Part shown: one piece after another, positions 16,771 to 26,239 of the stretch
Position numbering within the stretch: the stretch's first letter is position 1
Layout: each line of letters opens with the position of its first letter
From: an uncultured Opitutales bacterium
GTDB taxonomy: Bacteria > Verrucomicrobiota > Verrucomicrobiia > Opitutales > Intestinicryptomonadaceae
Length of the DNA stretch: 64,000 bases
Direction of reading: 5' to 3'
NCBI GenBank assembly: GCA_900548275.1
Contig: URJY01000002.1
Coordinates: 124,001-188,000, forward strand
Program-made: the position numbers and the translations under genes
The notes under the pieces: model-generated
Seen by the model: only the letters and a program-made list of their open reading frames with translations
The model's database searches: none
What the model was told of the DNA's origin: nothing

Positions 16771-16954
16771 GCCCCCAAATTGGGCTTAAAAACCTATCAA
16801 GCCCGATATTCTTCCACTGCTTAGCCCCTGCGGCTTGTAAGATTGGGCTTCAGGGGGCGGCTTTAGTTTTCGGTGGCGGTGCGAGCGTATTTAACATACG
16901 TGACCACTGCCACAGAAAACTGAAACGCCCTATCAAGCCCGATATTACAAGCCG
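16771..16954. repeat. Palindromic intergenic repeat element (MITE- or REP-like)
   Basis: The core 16831-16954 is an imperfect palindrome with two arms of about 60 bp meeting at CGTAT-TTAAC-ATACG (16886-16900). The outer ends CGGCTTGTAA / TTACAAGCCG match perfectly over 10 bp, and about three quarters of arm positions pair. A partial extra copy precedes it: CTATCAAGCCCGATATT occurs at both 16794-16810 and 16930-16946 as a direct repeat. The right end contains the stop codon of the Na/Pi cotransporter gene. Such dense self-complementarity is typical of small non-autonomous mobile hairpin elements. It would also make a large RNA hairpin at the end of the minus-strand transcript. Confidence 0.6.
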
Positions 16955-18696
16955 GCGGATTTGGGATTCATCGCCTCGAGTATATTCATAGCATGCGAGT
17001 TTACGCGTTCGCACGCCGAAAGAATTTCGATGAACAAAATGCCGCCGCGCGTTACGCCCGTGGCCTCCATCTGGCGGATTGCCTCGCGGCGCAGAGCCTT
17101 TCTGCCCGCGTCGAGCTTTTCGCGCATCTTTACGGAGCTTTCCAAGTCGGCAAGACTGATTGAACAGGCGTTGAGGCTCTTGTCGGCAAACTGGACAAAT
17201 TCGTTCATCTCGGAGCAAAATTCGATAAACACGGGCGACTTGAGCATTTCGTCGAAAAGCTGCTTCCTGTAGCGTTTGCGGGCAAGCGTTATGAGCCTGT
17301 AGCACGAATCGCAGAGGGCTTCAAGCTCGGGCACGATTATCATATTGCGGGTGACGATTTTTATGCTGTTCTGGCTGAGGTCGTGCGCCGAGCATTTTAC
17401 GAAAAAGTTCGTCAGCGCAACCGCAAGCTTGTCGGACTCCTCTTCGAGATCGCGCAGTCGGGCGACTTCCGCGCTCAAATCCCTGTCGGGATTTTGAATT
17501 ACGAACACGAAGCCGTTGAACATTTCGCCCGATAGTTCCGCAAGTTTTACAAGTTCCTTCTGCCCCTCGAAAAGCGCAAGTTCACCCGTTTCCGAAACGT
17601 TGGAAGTGAGGTATTCAATGCGCTGCAATGCCGTGCGGTGCTGATAGTTTTTGCCTTTCAAAATCCAGCAGGTGAATTTTTCTATCTGCGGGACGAAGCC
17701 TATGAGCACAAAAATATTGGTCAGATTGAACATAGTATGGAACATCGCAAGGCGCGCGGGAATCGCCACTTTTTCGAGAGCGGCGTCGCGGGCGGCACCC
17801 GTAAGCGAATCGAAATCCGTTATATTCATCGCCCTGAGTGTTTCGGGCGCGGGAACGCCAGTTGCGGGGACAAGCCAGCAGATAAAATCGACAAACCAAT
17901 AGAACACTACAAGCATCCAGACCACGCCGAGTACGTTGAAGACAAGGTGGGCGATTGCCGCACGCTTGCCGCTCAAACTCGCGGGAATCGCCGCGACGAG
18001 CGCGGTCATTGTAGTACCGATATTTTCGCCCAAAACGATTGCCGCAGCAAGGTCGAGCGTAATCCAACCCTTTGCCGCCATCGTAATTGTTATCGCAATT
18101 GCGACCGCCGACGACTGCACCACGAGTGTGAGAATCACGCCGAATGCCAAAAACAGCAAGACCGAAAGGAAACCCATATTGGAGTACTCGCGAATCCAAG
18201 CCAAAACTTCGGAGTGCGACTGTATGTCGGGCACGGAGTTTTTCAGATACTCAAGTCCCATAAACAGAAGCCCGAAACCGACTAAAAATTCGCCCGAACT
18301 CCGCCATCCAGGGCGTTTGCAAAACGAGATCAAGACACCTACGCCGATAATCGGCAGGGCGATGTCGGCGAGCGAAAACTTGAAGCCGAGAATCGCGATT
18401 AACCATGCCGTTGTGGTCGTGCCGAGATTTGCGCCCATAATCACGCCGATTGCCTCGCGCAATGTCAGCAGCCCCGCGTTGACGAAGCTTACGACCATCA
18501 CCGTAGTAACCGTCGAGCTTTGTACCGACATCGTAACAAGCGTGCCCGAAAAAAGTCCGTAGAAGCGGTTGCCCGTCATTCTCCGCATTATCGCCCGCAG
18601 GCGTTCGCCCGAAAGTTTTTGCAAACCTTCGCTCATTAACTTCATTCCGAAAAGGAACAAACCCAAGCTCCCGATAATTTGGAAAACGGTACCCAT
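16945..18696 (-). CDS. Na/Pi cotransporter family protein with PhoU-like domain
   Basis: A 583-residue protein. The membrane half (1 to about 330) has the duplicated signature of sodium-dependent phosphate transporters: VTMSVQSSTVTTVMVVSFVNAGLL (about 53-76) and LTLVVQSSAVAIAITITMA (about 205-223), both with the QSS motif, plus GANLGTTTTAW and GENIGTTMTALVA. The C-terminal part, from about 370, is helical and charged (ELALFEGQKELVKLAEL, LRDLEEESDKLAVALTNFF), like the fused PhoU-type domain of YjbB/NptA-like proteins. Predicted inner-membrane phosphate exporter or importer. The last codons and the stop lie inside the palindromic repeat, so its 3' end may have been rewritten by that element. 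Divergent from queC. Confidence 0.88.
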   Translation of the reverse strand: MGTVFQIIGSLGLFLFGMKLMSEGLQKLSGERLRAIMRRMTGNRFYGLFSGTLVTMSVQSSTVTTVMVVSFVNAGLLTLREAIGVIMGANLGTTTTAWLIAILGFKFSLADIALPIIGVGVLISFCKRPGWRSSGEFLVGFGLLFMGLEYLKNSVPDIQSHSEVLAWIREYSNMGFLSVLLFLAFGVILTLVVQSSAVAIAITITMAAKGWITLDLAAAIVLGENIGTTMTALVAAIPASLSGKRAAIAHLVFNVLGVVWMLVVFYWFVDFICWLVPATGVPAPETLRAMNITDFDSLTGAARDAALEKVAIPARLAMFHTMFNLTNIFVLIGFVPQIEKFTCWILKGKNYQHRTALQRIEYLTSNVSETGELALFEGQKELVKLAELSGEMFNGFVFVIQNPDRDLSAEVARLRDLEEESDKLAVALTNFFVKCSAHDLSQNSIKIVTRNMIIVPELEALCDSCYRLITLARKRYRKQLFDEMLKSPVFIEFCSEMNEFVQFADKSLNACSISLADLESSVKMREKLDAGRKALRREAIRQMEATGVTRGGILFIEILSACERVNSHAMNILEAMNPKSAGL

Positions 18697-18765
18697 AAAA
18701 TAAAATTTGGCGTTGAATTTGGCAAAAATAATAGTCTAATGCAATTTAAATATTTTTCCAAAAAT

Positions 18766-19416
18766 ATGGCACTGATTGTATATTCGGGCGGACTCGACTC
18801 CACCGTACTTTTGCACAAGCTCGCCGCCGAGGGACGCGCCGACGGCGCATTGTGGGTCGACTACGGGCAGCGGCACGCGCGCGAGTACGAATGCGCAAGC
18901 TATAACTGCCGAAAGCTCGGCGTTAAGCTGGACGTTGCCGACCTTTCGAACCTGCAGCCGCTCTTCGGCGAAAACGCGCTGACATCGAAATCGACCGAAG
19001 TGCCCGAGGGCAACTACGCCGACGAAAACATGAAGACGACCGTCGTGCCCAACCGCAATATGATTCTTATTGCAATCGCAGCCGCGCGGGCGATAGCAAT
19101 CGGCACCGACAGCGTCGCCTACGCCGCCCACAGCGGAGACCACGCAATCTATCCCGACTGCCGAACCGAATTTGCCGACGCGCTCGACAACGTTTTGCGC
19201 CTCTGCCACTACGACCCCATAAAGCTCGAGCGTCCGTTTGTGGATATGACAAAAGCCGACATCGTAAGGCTCGGCGCAAAGCTCGGCGTAGACTTCGCGC
19301 AGACTTGGTCGTGCTACAAGGGCGGAAAATTCCACTGCGGCAAATGCGGAACGTGCGTGGAACGCCGCGAGGCATTCGCGCTTGCGGGCGTGCCCGACCC
19401 CACTGTATACGAATAG
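18766..19416 (+). CDS. queC: 7-cyano-7-deazaguanine synthase
   Basis: A 216-residue QueC, which converts 7-carboxy-7-deazaguanine to preQ0 with ATP and ammonia in queuosine biosynthesis. The PP-loop SGGLDS is at residues 7-12, and VDYGQRHAREYE and VPNRNMILIAIAAA follow the family pattern. The C-terminal zinc site is WSCYKGGKFHCGKCGTCVERREAF with four cysteines. ATG 18766 (MALIVYSGG) is favoured; an in-frame ATG at 18739 would add nine residues. The gene is followed after 3 nt by mtaB, linking two tRNA anticodon-loop modification functions. Confidence 0.95.
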   Translation: MALIVYSGGLDSTVLLHKLAAEGRADGALWVDYGQRHAREYECASYNCRKLGVKLDVADLSNLQPLFGENALTSKSTEVPEGNYADENMKTTVVPNRNMILIAIAAARAIAIGTDSVAYAAHSGDHAIYPDCRTEFADALDNVLRLCHYDPIKLERPFVDMTKADIVRLGAKLGVDFAQTWSCYKGGKFHCGKCGTCVERREAFALAGVPDPTVYE

Positions 19417-19419
19417 ACA

Positions 19420-20676
19420 ATGCCGCGCAGACTCGCCATATTCACGCTCGGCTGCCGCGTAAACCACTACGAATCGGCGGCTCTTGCCGACTCCGCCCGC
19501 ACACTCGGCTTCGAGGTTGTAAATTGGGGCGAACCCGCCGACATCGGCGTTGTAAACTCGTGCGCGCTCACGGTTCTTGCCGAAGCAAAAACGCGGCAGG
19601 CCATACGCATTTTCGCCCGCAACAATCCGAACGCGAAAATCGCCGCAACGGGCTGCTACGCGCAGACCGACCCGCACAAATTCGCCCAACTGCCGAATAT
19701 CGGGTGGGTTGTGTGCAACAGGCTGAAGGCGCGGACGGTCGAAATAATTTCCAAATATCCCGCGGGAGACGAACCGCTCGAGTTCGCCGACTCCGCAATG
19801 CCCGCTTCGCCCGAAATCGTCTGCGGCAGCCAACCGCTGACCGACAGAATGAACCTGAAAATTCAGGACGGTTGCGACAACGCCTGCGCCTACTGCATAA
19901 TTCCGCGCGCACGCGGACTCCCCCGAAGCCGCGGACTCGACGACATCGTGCGCGACGCCGAAAACCTCGCGGAACGCGGCGTGCGCGAGATTGTGCTCAC
20001 GGGAATAAACATCGCCAAATTCTCGTCGCCCGAGGGCGGACTTGCCGCGCTCGTCGACAGGCTCGACAAAATCCCCGAACTCCTGCGGATACGGCTCGGC
20101 AGCCTCGAGCCGCCGCATTTCGAGCTCGACGCGCTCCTCGAAAGAATGGCGGACCCGTCCCACAAGCTCGCGCCGCACCTGCACATTTCGGCGCAAAGCC
20201 TTTCCGACAACGTGCTTTCGGCAATGCGCCGCAAATACACTGCGGCGGAATTTCTGGAGACGCTCGAAAAAATCTTCGCCGCCTCCGAACACATCGCGGT
20301 GGGCACCGACATCATCTGCGGACATCCGCACGAGACCGAAGCCGACTATCTGCTGACAAAAAAACGCCTGCTCGAATCGTCGATGGCATACGCGCACGTC
20401 TTCACGTTTTCGCCGCGCCCGAAGACGCTCGCGGCGGTTATGGACGGACAAGTACCCGTCGAAATCCGCAAGTCCCGCGCGTCCGACTTGCGCAAATCGG
20501 CGGAGGAATTGCGGCGGAAGTTCTTCGAAAAGAACCGCGGAACTGTGCGCCCGATTCTCCTCGAAGGCAGACTCCCGAACGGCGACTACCCCGCCTACAC
20601 CGACAACTACATCCAAGTGTTCTACCGCTCCGACCGCGACGGGCTGAAAAACACGCTCGTGAACTACACGTTGTAG
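19420..20676 (+). CDS. mtaB: tRNA t6A37 methylthiotransferase
   Basis: A 418-residue radical-SAM methylthiotransferase. The N-terminal UPF0004 domain has the three cluster cysteines in TLGCRVNHYES, VVNSCALT and ATGCYAQTDP. The radical SAM cluster is CDNACAYCIIPRARG (Cys152, 156, 159). A TRAM-like tail follows (RPILLEGRLPNGDYPAYTDNYIQVFY). TLGCRVN at the start and the absence of MiaB-specific features favour the MtaB subgroup, which makes ms2t6A at position 37 of tRNAs. Directly follows queC with a 3-nt gap. Confidence 0.92.
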   Translation: MPRRLAIFTLGCRVNHYESAALADSARTLGFEVVNWGEPADIGVVNSCALTVLAEAKTRQAIRIFARNNPNAKIAATGCYAQTDPHKFAQLPNIGWVVCNRLKARTVEIISKYPAGDEPLEFADSAMPASPEIVCGSQPLTDRMNLKIQDGCDNACAYCIIPRARGLPRSRGLDDIVRDAENLAERGVREIVLTGINIAKFSSPEGGLAALVDRLDKIPELLRIRLGSLEPPHFELDALLERMADPSHKLAPHLHISAQSLSDNVLSAMRRKYTAAEFLETLEKIFAASEHIAVGTDIICGHPHETEADYLLTKKRLLESSMAYAHVFTFSPRPKTLAAVMDGQVPVEIRKSRASDLRKSAEELRRKFFEKNRGTVRPILLEGRLPNGDYPAYTDNYIQVFYRSDRDGLKNTLVNYTL

Positions 20677-20683
20677 CCTGCGT

Positions 20684-23485
20684 TTATTTTACGGTCTGCA
20701 GGCGAAGCAAAATCCTGTGCGTTCCGCCCGATACGTTTTTGAGCACGGGATAGCCGTCTTCGAACGAAAACGCGTTTTGGGGAAGAGGATTGCCGTTTAC
20801 GCGTATGCTCCCGAGATTCTTTGTGGGAAACACGAGCGTACCCGTTGCGTTCTGCGGAATTACGACGGTCCATTCCATCACTCCGTCGGAAATTTTCCAC
20901 GATGCCGAAGCATATCCGTAGGGCGTTTCGTGCGAGGCTGCGGCAAACGTGAGTCCGCCGCCGACTTTCGGAGCATAGACGATGTTCTTGTAGCCCGCGC
21001 TACTTTCGTCGTGCCAGATGCCCGCAACGTCTTTATAGAGCCACTGACCGACGACGCCGTGGCAAATGTGGTTGAACGAATTCATCCCCGTATCGCCGAA
21101 CCCGCTTTCGGGCGAGTAGCTATTCCAACGTTCCCAAAGCGTCGTCGCGCCGTTGTCGACCATATAGAGCCACGACGGAAACGATTCGTTGAGCAAAATT
21201 TTGTATGCCAAGTCGGTTCTGCCGAAGCGCGTCAGAACGGGCAAAAGATGGGGAGTGCCGACGATTCCCGAATTTATCCTGCATCCGTCGCGCTTGAGCG
21301 CCGAAAGGAATTTTTCAAAAATCTTTGCGCGCATATTCTCGGGCGCGATGTCGAAGCCGAGCGTCAGCAAATACGCCGTTTGACAGTCGGGCTTCAACGT
21401 GCCGTCGGGCGAGACATACGCCTTCATAAACGCGGCGCGGACGTCCGAAGCAACGGCGGCAAGCTGCTTTGCGTCGCCGTCTTTGCCGAGCACGAGAGCT
21501 GTTTTCGAAGCCAATTCGGCGGTATGCGCAAAATACGCCGTACCAATCAAATCTTTCGGTGCATCGGAGGCGGAACAATCCTTTCTGCCGTTCGGCTGAA
21601 GCCAATCGCCGTAGCCGAGCGCAGGGCGGACGAAGTTTTTCGACGTGCGTTTCTGGTATTCCACCCACGATTTTATGTAGTCGTAGTTTTCTTCGAGTAT
21701 TTTCCTGCCGCCGTACGCCTTGTAAATCTCCCACGGGCAGACGGCGATTGCATCCGCCCAAGCCGCGATACCGGCATTTTTGACGGGACCTACCGTCGCG
21801 GGATAATAGTCGGGCGCAGTACCCGCGGGCGTGCCGTTTAGGTCGGCGGTATCGGCGATGTCGCGCAGCCATTTTGAGTAGAAAGCGGAAATGTCCATAT
21901 TGAATGCCGCCGTCGGCGTGAATACCTGCGCGTCGCAAAGCCATCCCAAGCGTTCGTCGCGCTGAGGGCAGTCGGTCGGCACGGAAAGAAAATTGCCGCG
22001 CTGACTCCACTGTATGCAACTTTGCAACCTGTTTATCTTCGGATTCGAGCATACAAACGAACCGATTTGCGGCATATCGTTGCACACTACAACGCCCGTA
22101 ATCCAGTCGGGCTGCGCCTCGATATTTTCGGGAAGCCCGCTCGCTTCCACATATCGGAACCCCCTGTGCGTGAACATCGGTTCCCACTCGTCGGGACGCA
22201 CGCCGCCCGCGCTCGTGTAGTAATCCTCCGCGATTGCCGAACGATAGTTGTCGGTGTACATCGAACCGTTTTTGTCGAGCATTTCGGCGAAGCGCAGGCG
22301 GACAGTCTTGTTGCGTTGCGGCGGAAACTTTATCCGCGCCCAACCGACCATATTCTGTCCCATATCGAAGATGTATTTTCCCGCACCGATTTTGCGCACC
22401 GACACGGGCGTAAGTTCGTCGACGACGACCGCCATTCTGTTGCGACGCGGCTCGAGAAGCGGCTTGGATTCGACGTTTTTCTCGGCGGAAACCTGCCATT
22501 GGGAGTCGTCGAACCCGTTCACATTCCAGCCGTCCATTTCGAGACGGGCGTCGTAAATTTCGCCGTCGTAAAAATCGGAAAATCCGACCGCACCGTACGA
22601 ATACTTCCACGAAGAATCGGTTGACACAACTTTCTTCGAACCGTCCTTAAATGTTATCTCAATCTGCGCGAGAAGTTCGGGGCGGTCGCCGTAAAATCCG
22701 CGTTTTCCTATTTTCCAACCGAGCCTACCGCCGTACCATCCATCGCCGAGAATTGCGGCAAAAGTATTTTTACCCGAAAGGAGCATTTTTGTAATGTCGT
22801 ATGTATTGGTTTGGATGCGGATGTTGTAGTCGGTCCAGCCCGTACCGAAGCAGTCGCCGCCCACACGCCTGCCGTTGACGAAAAAGCGGAATACGCCCCT
22901 GCTTGCGACATACAAACGCGCCGACTCAACCTTGCCGCCAAGTTCGGTTTCCTTGCGGAAATACGCGGGCGGAACGTGGTCGTCAGAAACAATCTGCTTG
23001 AAGGACGGACGCTCGAGTTTTCTGTCGAACTTCACACGCGGTTCGGGACTGAAAATCCACTTGCCCGTCCAGTCCGAATTGCGCAAAAGACCCGCCTCGG
23101 CGAAAGCCGCATCCGACCACGCCGACGGTCTGCCGTCCACATTCCAAAAACGTACACGCCAATAAATGCGCTCGCGCGAATCGAGTGCCCCGCCGCCGTA
23201 GGGCACGTGTACCGACTGGTCGGAAAGTACTTTGCCGCTGTCCCAGACGACGCTTGAAAACACATCGGGCGTCTTGCCCGCAACAATTCGATACGCCGTC
23301 TGCCTTGCGTTTTTTGCACCTGCGGGCAACCGCCACGAGAACGAAAGTTTGTCGAGATTGTAACCTATCGGATTTTCGAAAAATTCGCCGACCGTCAAAC
23401 GTTCGGGTTTTACCGCCGTATCGCCCGACGCAAATAGTCCGCACGCAAAAAGTGCGGTACAAAAAATGGAAAATAGTTTTTTCAT
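20684..23485 (-). CDS. Secreted alpha-L-rhamnosidase, GH78 family
   Basis: A 933-residue exported enzyme that removes terminal L-rhamnose from plant or microbial glycans. The ATG at 23483-23485 gives MKKLFSIFCTALFACGLFASG, a signal peptide with a cysteine that could be a lipobox variant. Typical GH78 order: N-terminal fibronectin-like domain (LSFSWRLPAGAKNARQTAYRI), beta-sandwich domains (FRFFVNGRRVGGDCFGTGWTDY), the catalytic (alpha/alpha)6 barrel with the signature SVPTDCPQRDERLGWLCDAQVF, GYGDWLQPNG and a C-terminal beta domain. The start after 23485 is rejected because it does not begin with a signal. Monocistronic, convergent with mtaB (7 nt between stops). Confidence 0.93.
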   Translation of the reverse strand: MKKLFSIFCTALFACGLFASGDTAVKPERLTVGEFFENPIGYNLDKLSFSWRLPAGAKNARQTAYRIVAGKTPDVFSSVVWDSGKVLSDQSVHVPYGGGALDSRERIYWRVRFWNVDGRPSAWSDAAFAEAGLLRNSDWTGKWIFSPEPRVKFDRKLERPSFKQIVSDDHVPPAYFRKETELGGKVESARLYVASRGVFRFFVNGRRVGGDCFGTGWTDYNIRIQTNTYDITKMLLSGKNTFAAILGDGWYGGRLGWKIGKRGFYGDRPELLAQIEITFKDGSKKVVSTDSSWKYSYGAVGFSDFYDGEIYDARLEMDGWNVNGFDDSQWQVSAEKNVESKPLLEPRRNRMAVVVDELTPVSVRKIGAGKYIFDMGQNMVGWARIKFPPQRNKTVRLRFAEMLDKNGSMYTDNYRSAIAEDYYTSAGGVRPDEWEPMFTHRGFRYVEASGLPENIEAQPDWITGVVVCNDMPQIGSFVCSNPKINRLQSCIQWSQRGNFLSVPTDCPQRDERLGWLCDAQVFTPTAAFNMDISAFYSKWLRDIADTADLNGTPAGTAPDYYPATVGPVKNAGIAAWADAIAVCPWEIYKAYGGRKILEENYDYIKSWVEYQKRTSKNFVRPALGYGDWLQPNGRKDCSASDAPKDLIGTAYFAHTAELASKTALVLGKDGDAKQLAAVASDVRAAFMKAYVSPDGTLKPDCQTAYLLTLGFDIAPENMRAKIFEKFLSALKRDGCRINSGIVGTPHLLPVLTRFGRTDLAYKILLNESFPSWLYMVDNGATTLWERWNSYSPESGFGDTGMNSFNHICHGVVGQWLYKDVAGIWHDESSAGYKNIVYAPKVGGGLTFAAASHETPYGYASASWKISDGVMEWTVVIPQNATGTLVFPTKNLGSIRVNGNPLPQNAFSFEDGYPVLKNVSGGTHRILLRLQTVK

Positions 23486-23678
23486 ACTGCTATGTGGATT
23501 TTGTTTTAAAACCGCCCGTATCCGCAAAAAATCCTCCTCTTTGAATCGCGGCAAATCGGGCACAGAACACCGTTAAATTTTGCAGACAATAACACAATTT
23601 CAAGCAAAAAACAATGTTTCAAAAACAAAAAACAAGTAAAAAAACAGACGGAGTATGCGGAAAGGTAAGACCGTCGTC

Positions 23679-24974
23679 CTACGGGAACAAAAAGCCCTTG
23701 TTGCGTATCAGCAGCGATATGGAAACTTTCGCCACTTCCTTGCCGTTGAGCAGAACCGTGCGCGACATCGGGTGTTTCAAATTGTCGTCGATGCTGCGGT
23801 AGTCGGAAAGTTTCGCGACGACCTCCGCACCCGAATCCCTGATTGTAATCGCGCGCATTAGGCGGTCTTTCGTCCCGAAAGAATACGACATAGTCATTGC
23901 GCCGTCCTTTATCGAAACCGACTCGACATCCGCGCCGTCGAGGCTGCCGAAGCCGTCGTAGGCGATTTCGTCGATATTGCCGGTCTGCTCGATGTCGCCG
24001 AACGCGCGTTTGAAAAGCATTTCGTCGGTCGAAACGAGCGCGCGCAGCACGAGAGCCTCGCGCTCGGGAATCGGTATGCGCCGCCCGCTCGAGCGCAAGT
24101 CGAGAAGCCTGAACGAGCCCTCCGACATAAGCCCGATGAAATATGCGCGCGGCTTTTCCTCGCTGCCGAGCCGCAGGTAGATTCGCCCGTTCGAACGCTT
24201 TATGCAATAGAAATCCTCCGATACGCCGTTCATTTCAAGCGTGCCCTTTACGAGCGCGTCCTTGAAGTCCGCCGACAGCGAAATGTCGCCGAGCGACTCG
24301 AAGTATTCGCGCACGACATTGTTCGCCCGCGAGTCGCCGAGCCTCCAGCCGTATATCGAATTCGCCTCCGACATCGCCGTGCCCTGCGTGCCTTTGGAAA
24401 CCTCGCGACGGTAGTAGTCTATTATGAAGAAGCAGCCCGCCGCGAGCAGGCAAAACGCCGCCACGTTCAGCAGTATTTTCAAAAGCGAAACGATTCGAAC
24501 CGAAGACTCGCCGCGCTTCACGCGCGCCGCCTGTTCCTCGCCGCGGGTCTTCATGGCCTCCGCCTGTTCCGACATCATCTCGCTCAGTTTGCTCGCCGAG
24601 CCAATGCGTTTTTTCGGGACTTGCTGAACGTTCTGCGGCTCGGGGTCGGGCTGTTCGAACTCGATGTCGGTTTCACCGACTGAATCCGAACCGCCGTCTG
24701 CATCGTCGTACGTTTCGACTATCGAAATTTGCGGAGGCGGGGGCGGAAACATACCGCGCGGGGGCGGCGGGAAACCGAACGGAGGCGGAGGGAACGGCGA
24801 CGGAGCGTCGACGAATTCGACTTCAACATCGTCGTCAATTTCTATCTCGCCGCCGAACTGCACGTACTCGACTTCCTGCGAATCCCCGTCCTGTTCGGGC
24901 GCAAAATGCGGCGGCGGAGACTTCTTTTTGTCTTCGCGCCCGCCGTTCTTTTCCGCATCCGAATCCGCAGACAT
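23679..24974 (-). CDS. Proline-rich single-pass membrane protein of unknown function
   Basis: A 431-residue protein. Residues 1-125 are acidic and low-complexity with a polyproline tract (SPFPPPPFGFPPPPRGMFPPPPPQ, about 58-81) and acidic stretches (EIEIDDDVEVEF). A charged helix precedes one hydrophobic helix (ILLNVAAFCLLAAGCFFIIDYYRR, about 170-190). The C-terminal 240 residues form an extracytoplasmic alpha-beta domain without recognised motifs, ending in LIRNKGFLFP. Predicted topology is N-in. It is the last gene of the icd-pfkB-proA operon, 6 nt after proA, but nothing in it suggests metabolism. I do not recognise the family. Confidence 0.75.
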   Translation of the reverse strand: MSADSDAEKNGGREDKKKSPPPHFAPEQDGDSQEVEYVQFGGEIEIDDDVEVEFVDAPSPFPPPPFGFPPPPRGMFPPPPPQISIVETYDDADGGSDSVGETDIEFEQPDPEPQNVQQVPKKRIGSASKLSEMMSEQAEAMKTRGEEQAARVKRGESSVRIVSLLKILLNVAAFCLLAAGCFFIIDYYRREVSKGTQGTAMSEANSIYGWRLGDSRANNVVREYFESLGDISLSADFKDALVKGTLEMNGVSEDFYCIKRSNGRIYLRLGSEEKPRAYFIGLMSEGSFRLLDLRSSGRRIPIPEREALVLRALVSTDEMLFKRAFGDIEQTGNIDEIAYDGFGSLDGADVESVSIKDGAMTMSYSFGTKDRLMRAITIRDSGAEVVAKLSDYRSIDDNLKHPMSRTVLLNGKEVAKVSISLLIRNKGFLFP

Positions 24975-24980
24975 CGCAAG

Positions 24981-26237
24981 CTATCCCCTCGTCTGACCTT
25001 CGCCGTAGATTTTATACTTGTACGAGCAAAGCTCCTTCAAGCCCATCGGGCCTCTCGCGTGAAGCTTGTCGGTCGAAATGCCTATTTCCGCGCCGAAGCC
25101 GAACTCGAAACCGTCGGTAAAGCGCGTCGAGGCGTTCCAATATACGGTTGCCGAATCGACGGCGTTCAAAAATTCCTCGGCAGCCTTGGCGTCGGACGTT
25201 ACAATGAGGTCGGAGTGCCCCGAGCCGTACTTGTTGATAAAGTCGGCGGCGTCTTCAACGGAATCGACAATGTCGACCGATATTATGAGGTCGATGTATT
25301 CCGTCGAGAAATCCTCTTCCGTGGCGGGAACGAATTTCACGCCCGCGCCCTCGAGAATGCCCGCGCACTTTTCCGACGCGCGGATTTCCACGCCCTTTGC
25401 AACAAGAGCCCTCGCAAGCTTCGGCAGAAGCGACTCTGCAACGTCTTTGTGCACAATCAGGTTTTCCGCCGCATTGCAGACGCTCGGACGTTGGCACTTG
25501 GCGTTGACAACCAATTTTTCCGCCATTTCGGGGTCGGCAGCCTTGTCTACGTAGACCGTGCAAACGCCCTTGTAGTGTTTGATTACGGGTATCGAAGAGT
25601 TTTCCACGACAAAGCGGATGAGCTTTTCGCCGCCTCTGGGGATTATGCAGTGCACGTACTGGTCGAGCTTGAGAAGCTCGCCGAATGCGGCGCGGTCGGT
25701 GGTGGGAATCATCTGGACGCAGTCGGGGTCGAGCCCCGCCGCCGCGAGCGAGTCGGAAACGATTTTCGCAAGCACCGTGTTCGTGCGGAAGCACTCGCTG
25801 CCGCCGCGCAGAATCGACGCGTTGCCGCTCTTAAGGCAGAGCGCGGCGCAGTCTATCGTAACGTTCGGGCGGCTTTCGTAGATTATTCCGATTACCCCTA
25901 TCGGCACGCGAACCTTGTCGATGCGCATTCCGTTCGGGCGCACGGTCGATTCGATGATTTCGCCCACGGGGTCGGGCAAAAGACAAAGCTGGCGCACGCC
26001 CTCCGCCATCGAGGCGATTTTGGAATCGCTGAGCGAGAGGCGTTCGAGCATCGGCGCGGAGATTTTGCCGCGCGCCGCCTCTACGTCGAGCGCGTTTGCC
26101 GCCTTGATTTCGTCGGCGCGTTCGACAATCGAGCGCGCGAGAATTTCGAGGGCGGCGTTTTTCCGTTCCGCGGCGTAGGATGCAAGCTTCAGCGAAGCCG
26201 CACGCGCGCGTTTTGCCATGTCGAGAATTTCGCCCAT
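24981..26237 (-). CDS. proA: Glutamate-5-semialdehyde dehydrogenase
   Basis: A 418-residue ProA, which reduces gamma-glutamyl phosphate to the semialdehyde in proline synthesis (NADPH). It has the aldehyde-dehydrogenase fold with GVIGIIYESRPNVTID, LRGGSECFRTN, and the catalytic cysteine in NAKCQRPSVCNAAENL. The C-terminal GFGAEIGISTDKLHARGPMGLKELCSYKYKIYGEGQ is the standard ProA end. The ATG at 26235-26237 (MGEILDMAKRARAAS) is used rather than the longer frame. Starts 2 nt after the PfkB kinase stop. No proB in the window. Confidence 0.95.
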   Translation of the reverse strand: MGEILDMAKRARAASLKLASYAAERKNAALEILARSIVERADEIKAANALDVEAARGKISAPMLERLSLSDSKIASMAEGVRQLCLLPDPVGEIIESTVRPNGMRIDKVRVPIGVIGIIYESRPNVTIDCAALCLKSGNASILRGGSECFRTNTVLAKIVSDSLAAAGLDPDCVQMIPTTDRAAFGELLKLDQYVHCIIPRGGEKLIRFVVENSSIPVIKHYKGVCTVYVDKAADPEMAEKLVVNAKCQRPSVCNAAENLIVHKDVAESLLPKLARALVAKGVEIRASEKCAGILEGAGVKFVPATEEDFSTEYIDLIISVDIVDSVEDAADFINKYGSGHSDLIVTSDAKAAEEFLNAVDSATVYWNASTRFTDGFEFGFGAEIGISTDKLHARGPMGLKELCSYKYKIYGEGQTRG

Positions 26238-26239
26238 TA

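Noticed and set aside
18736..20616. 626-codon minus-strand frame
   Set aside because: Antisense to queC and mtaB, both with intact catalytic motifs.
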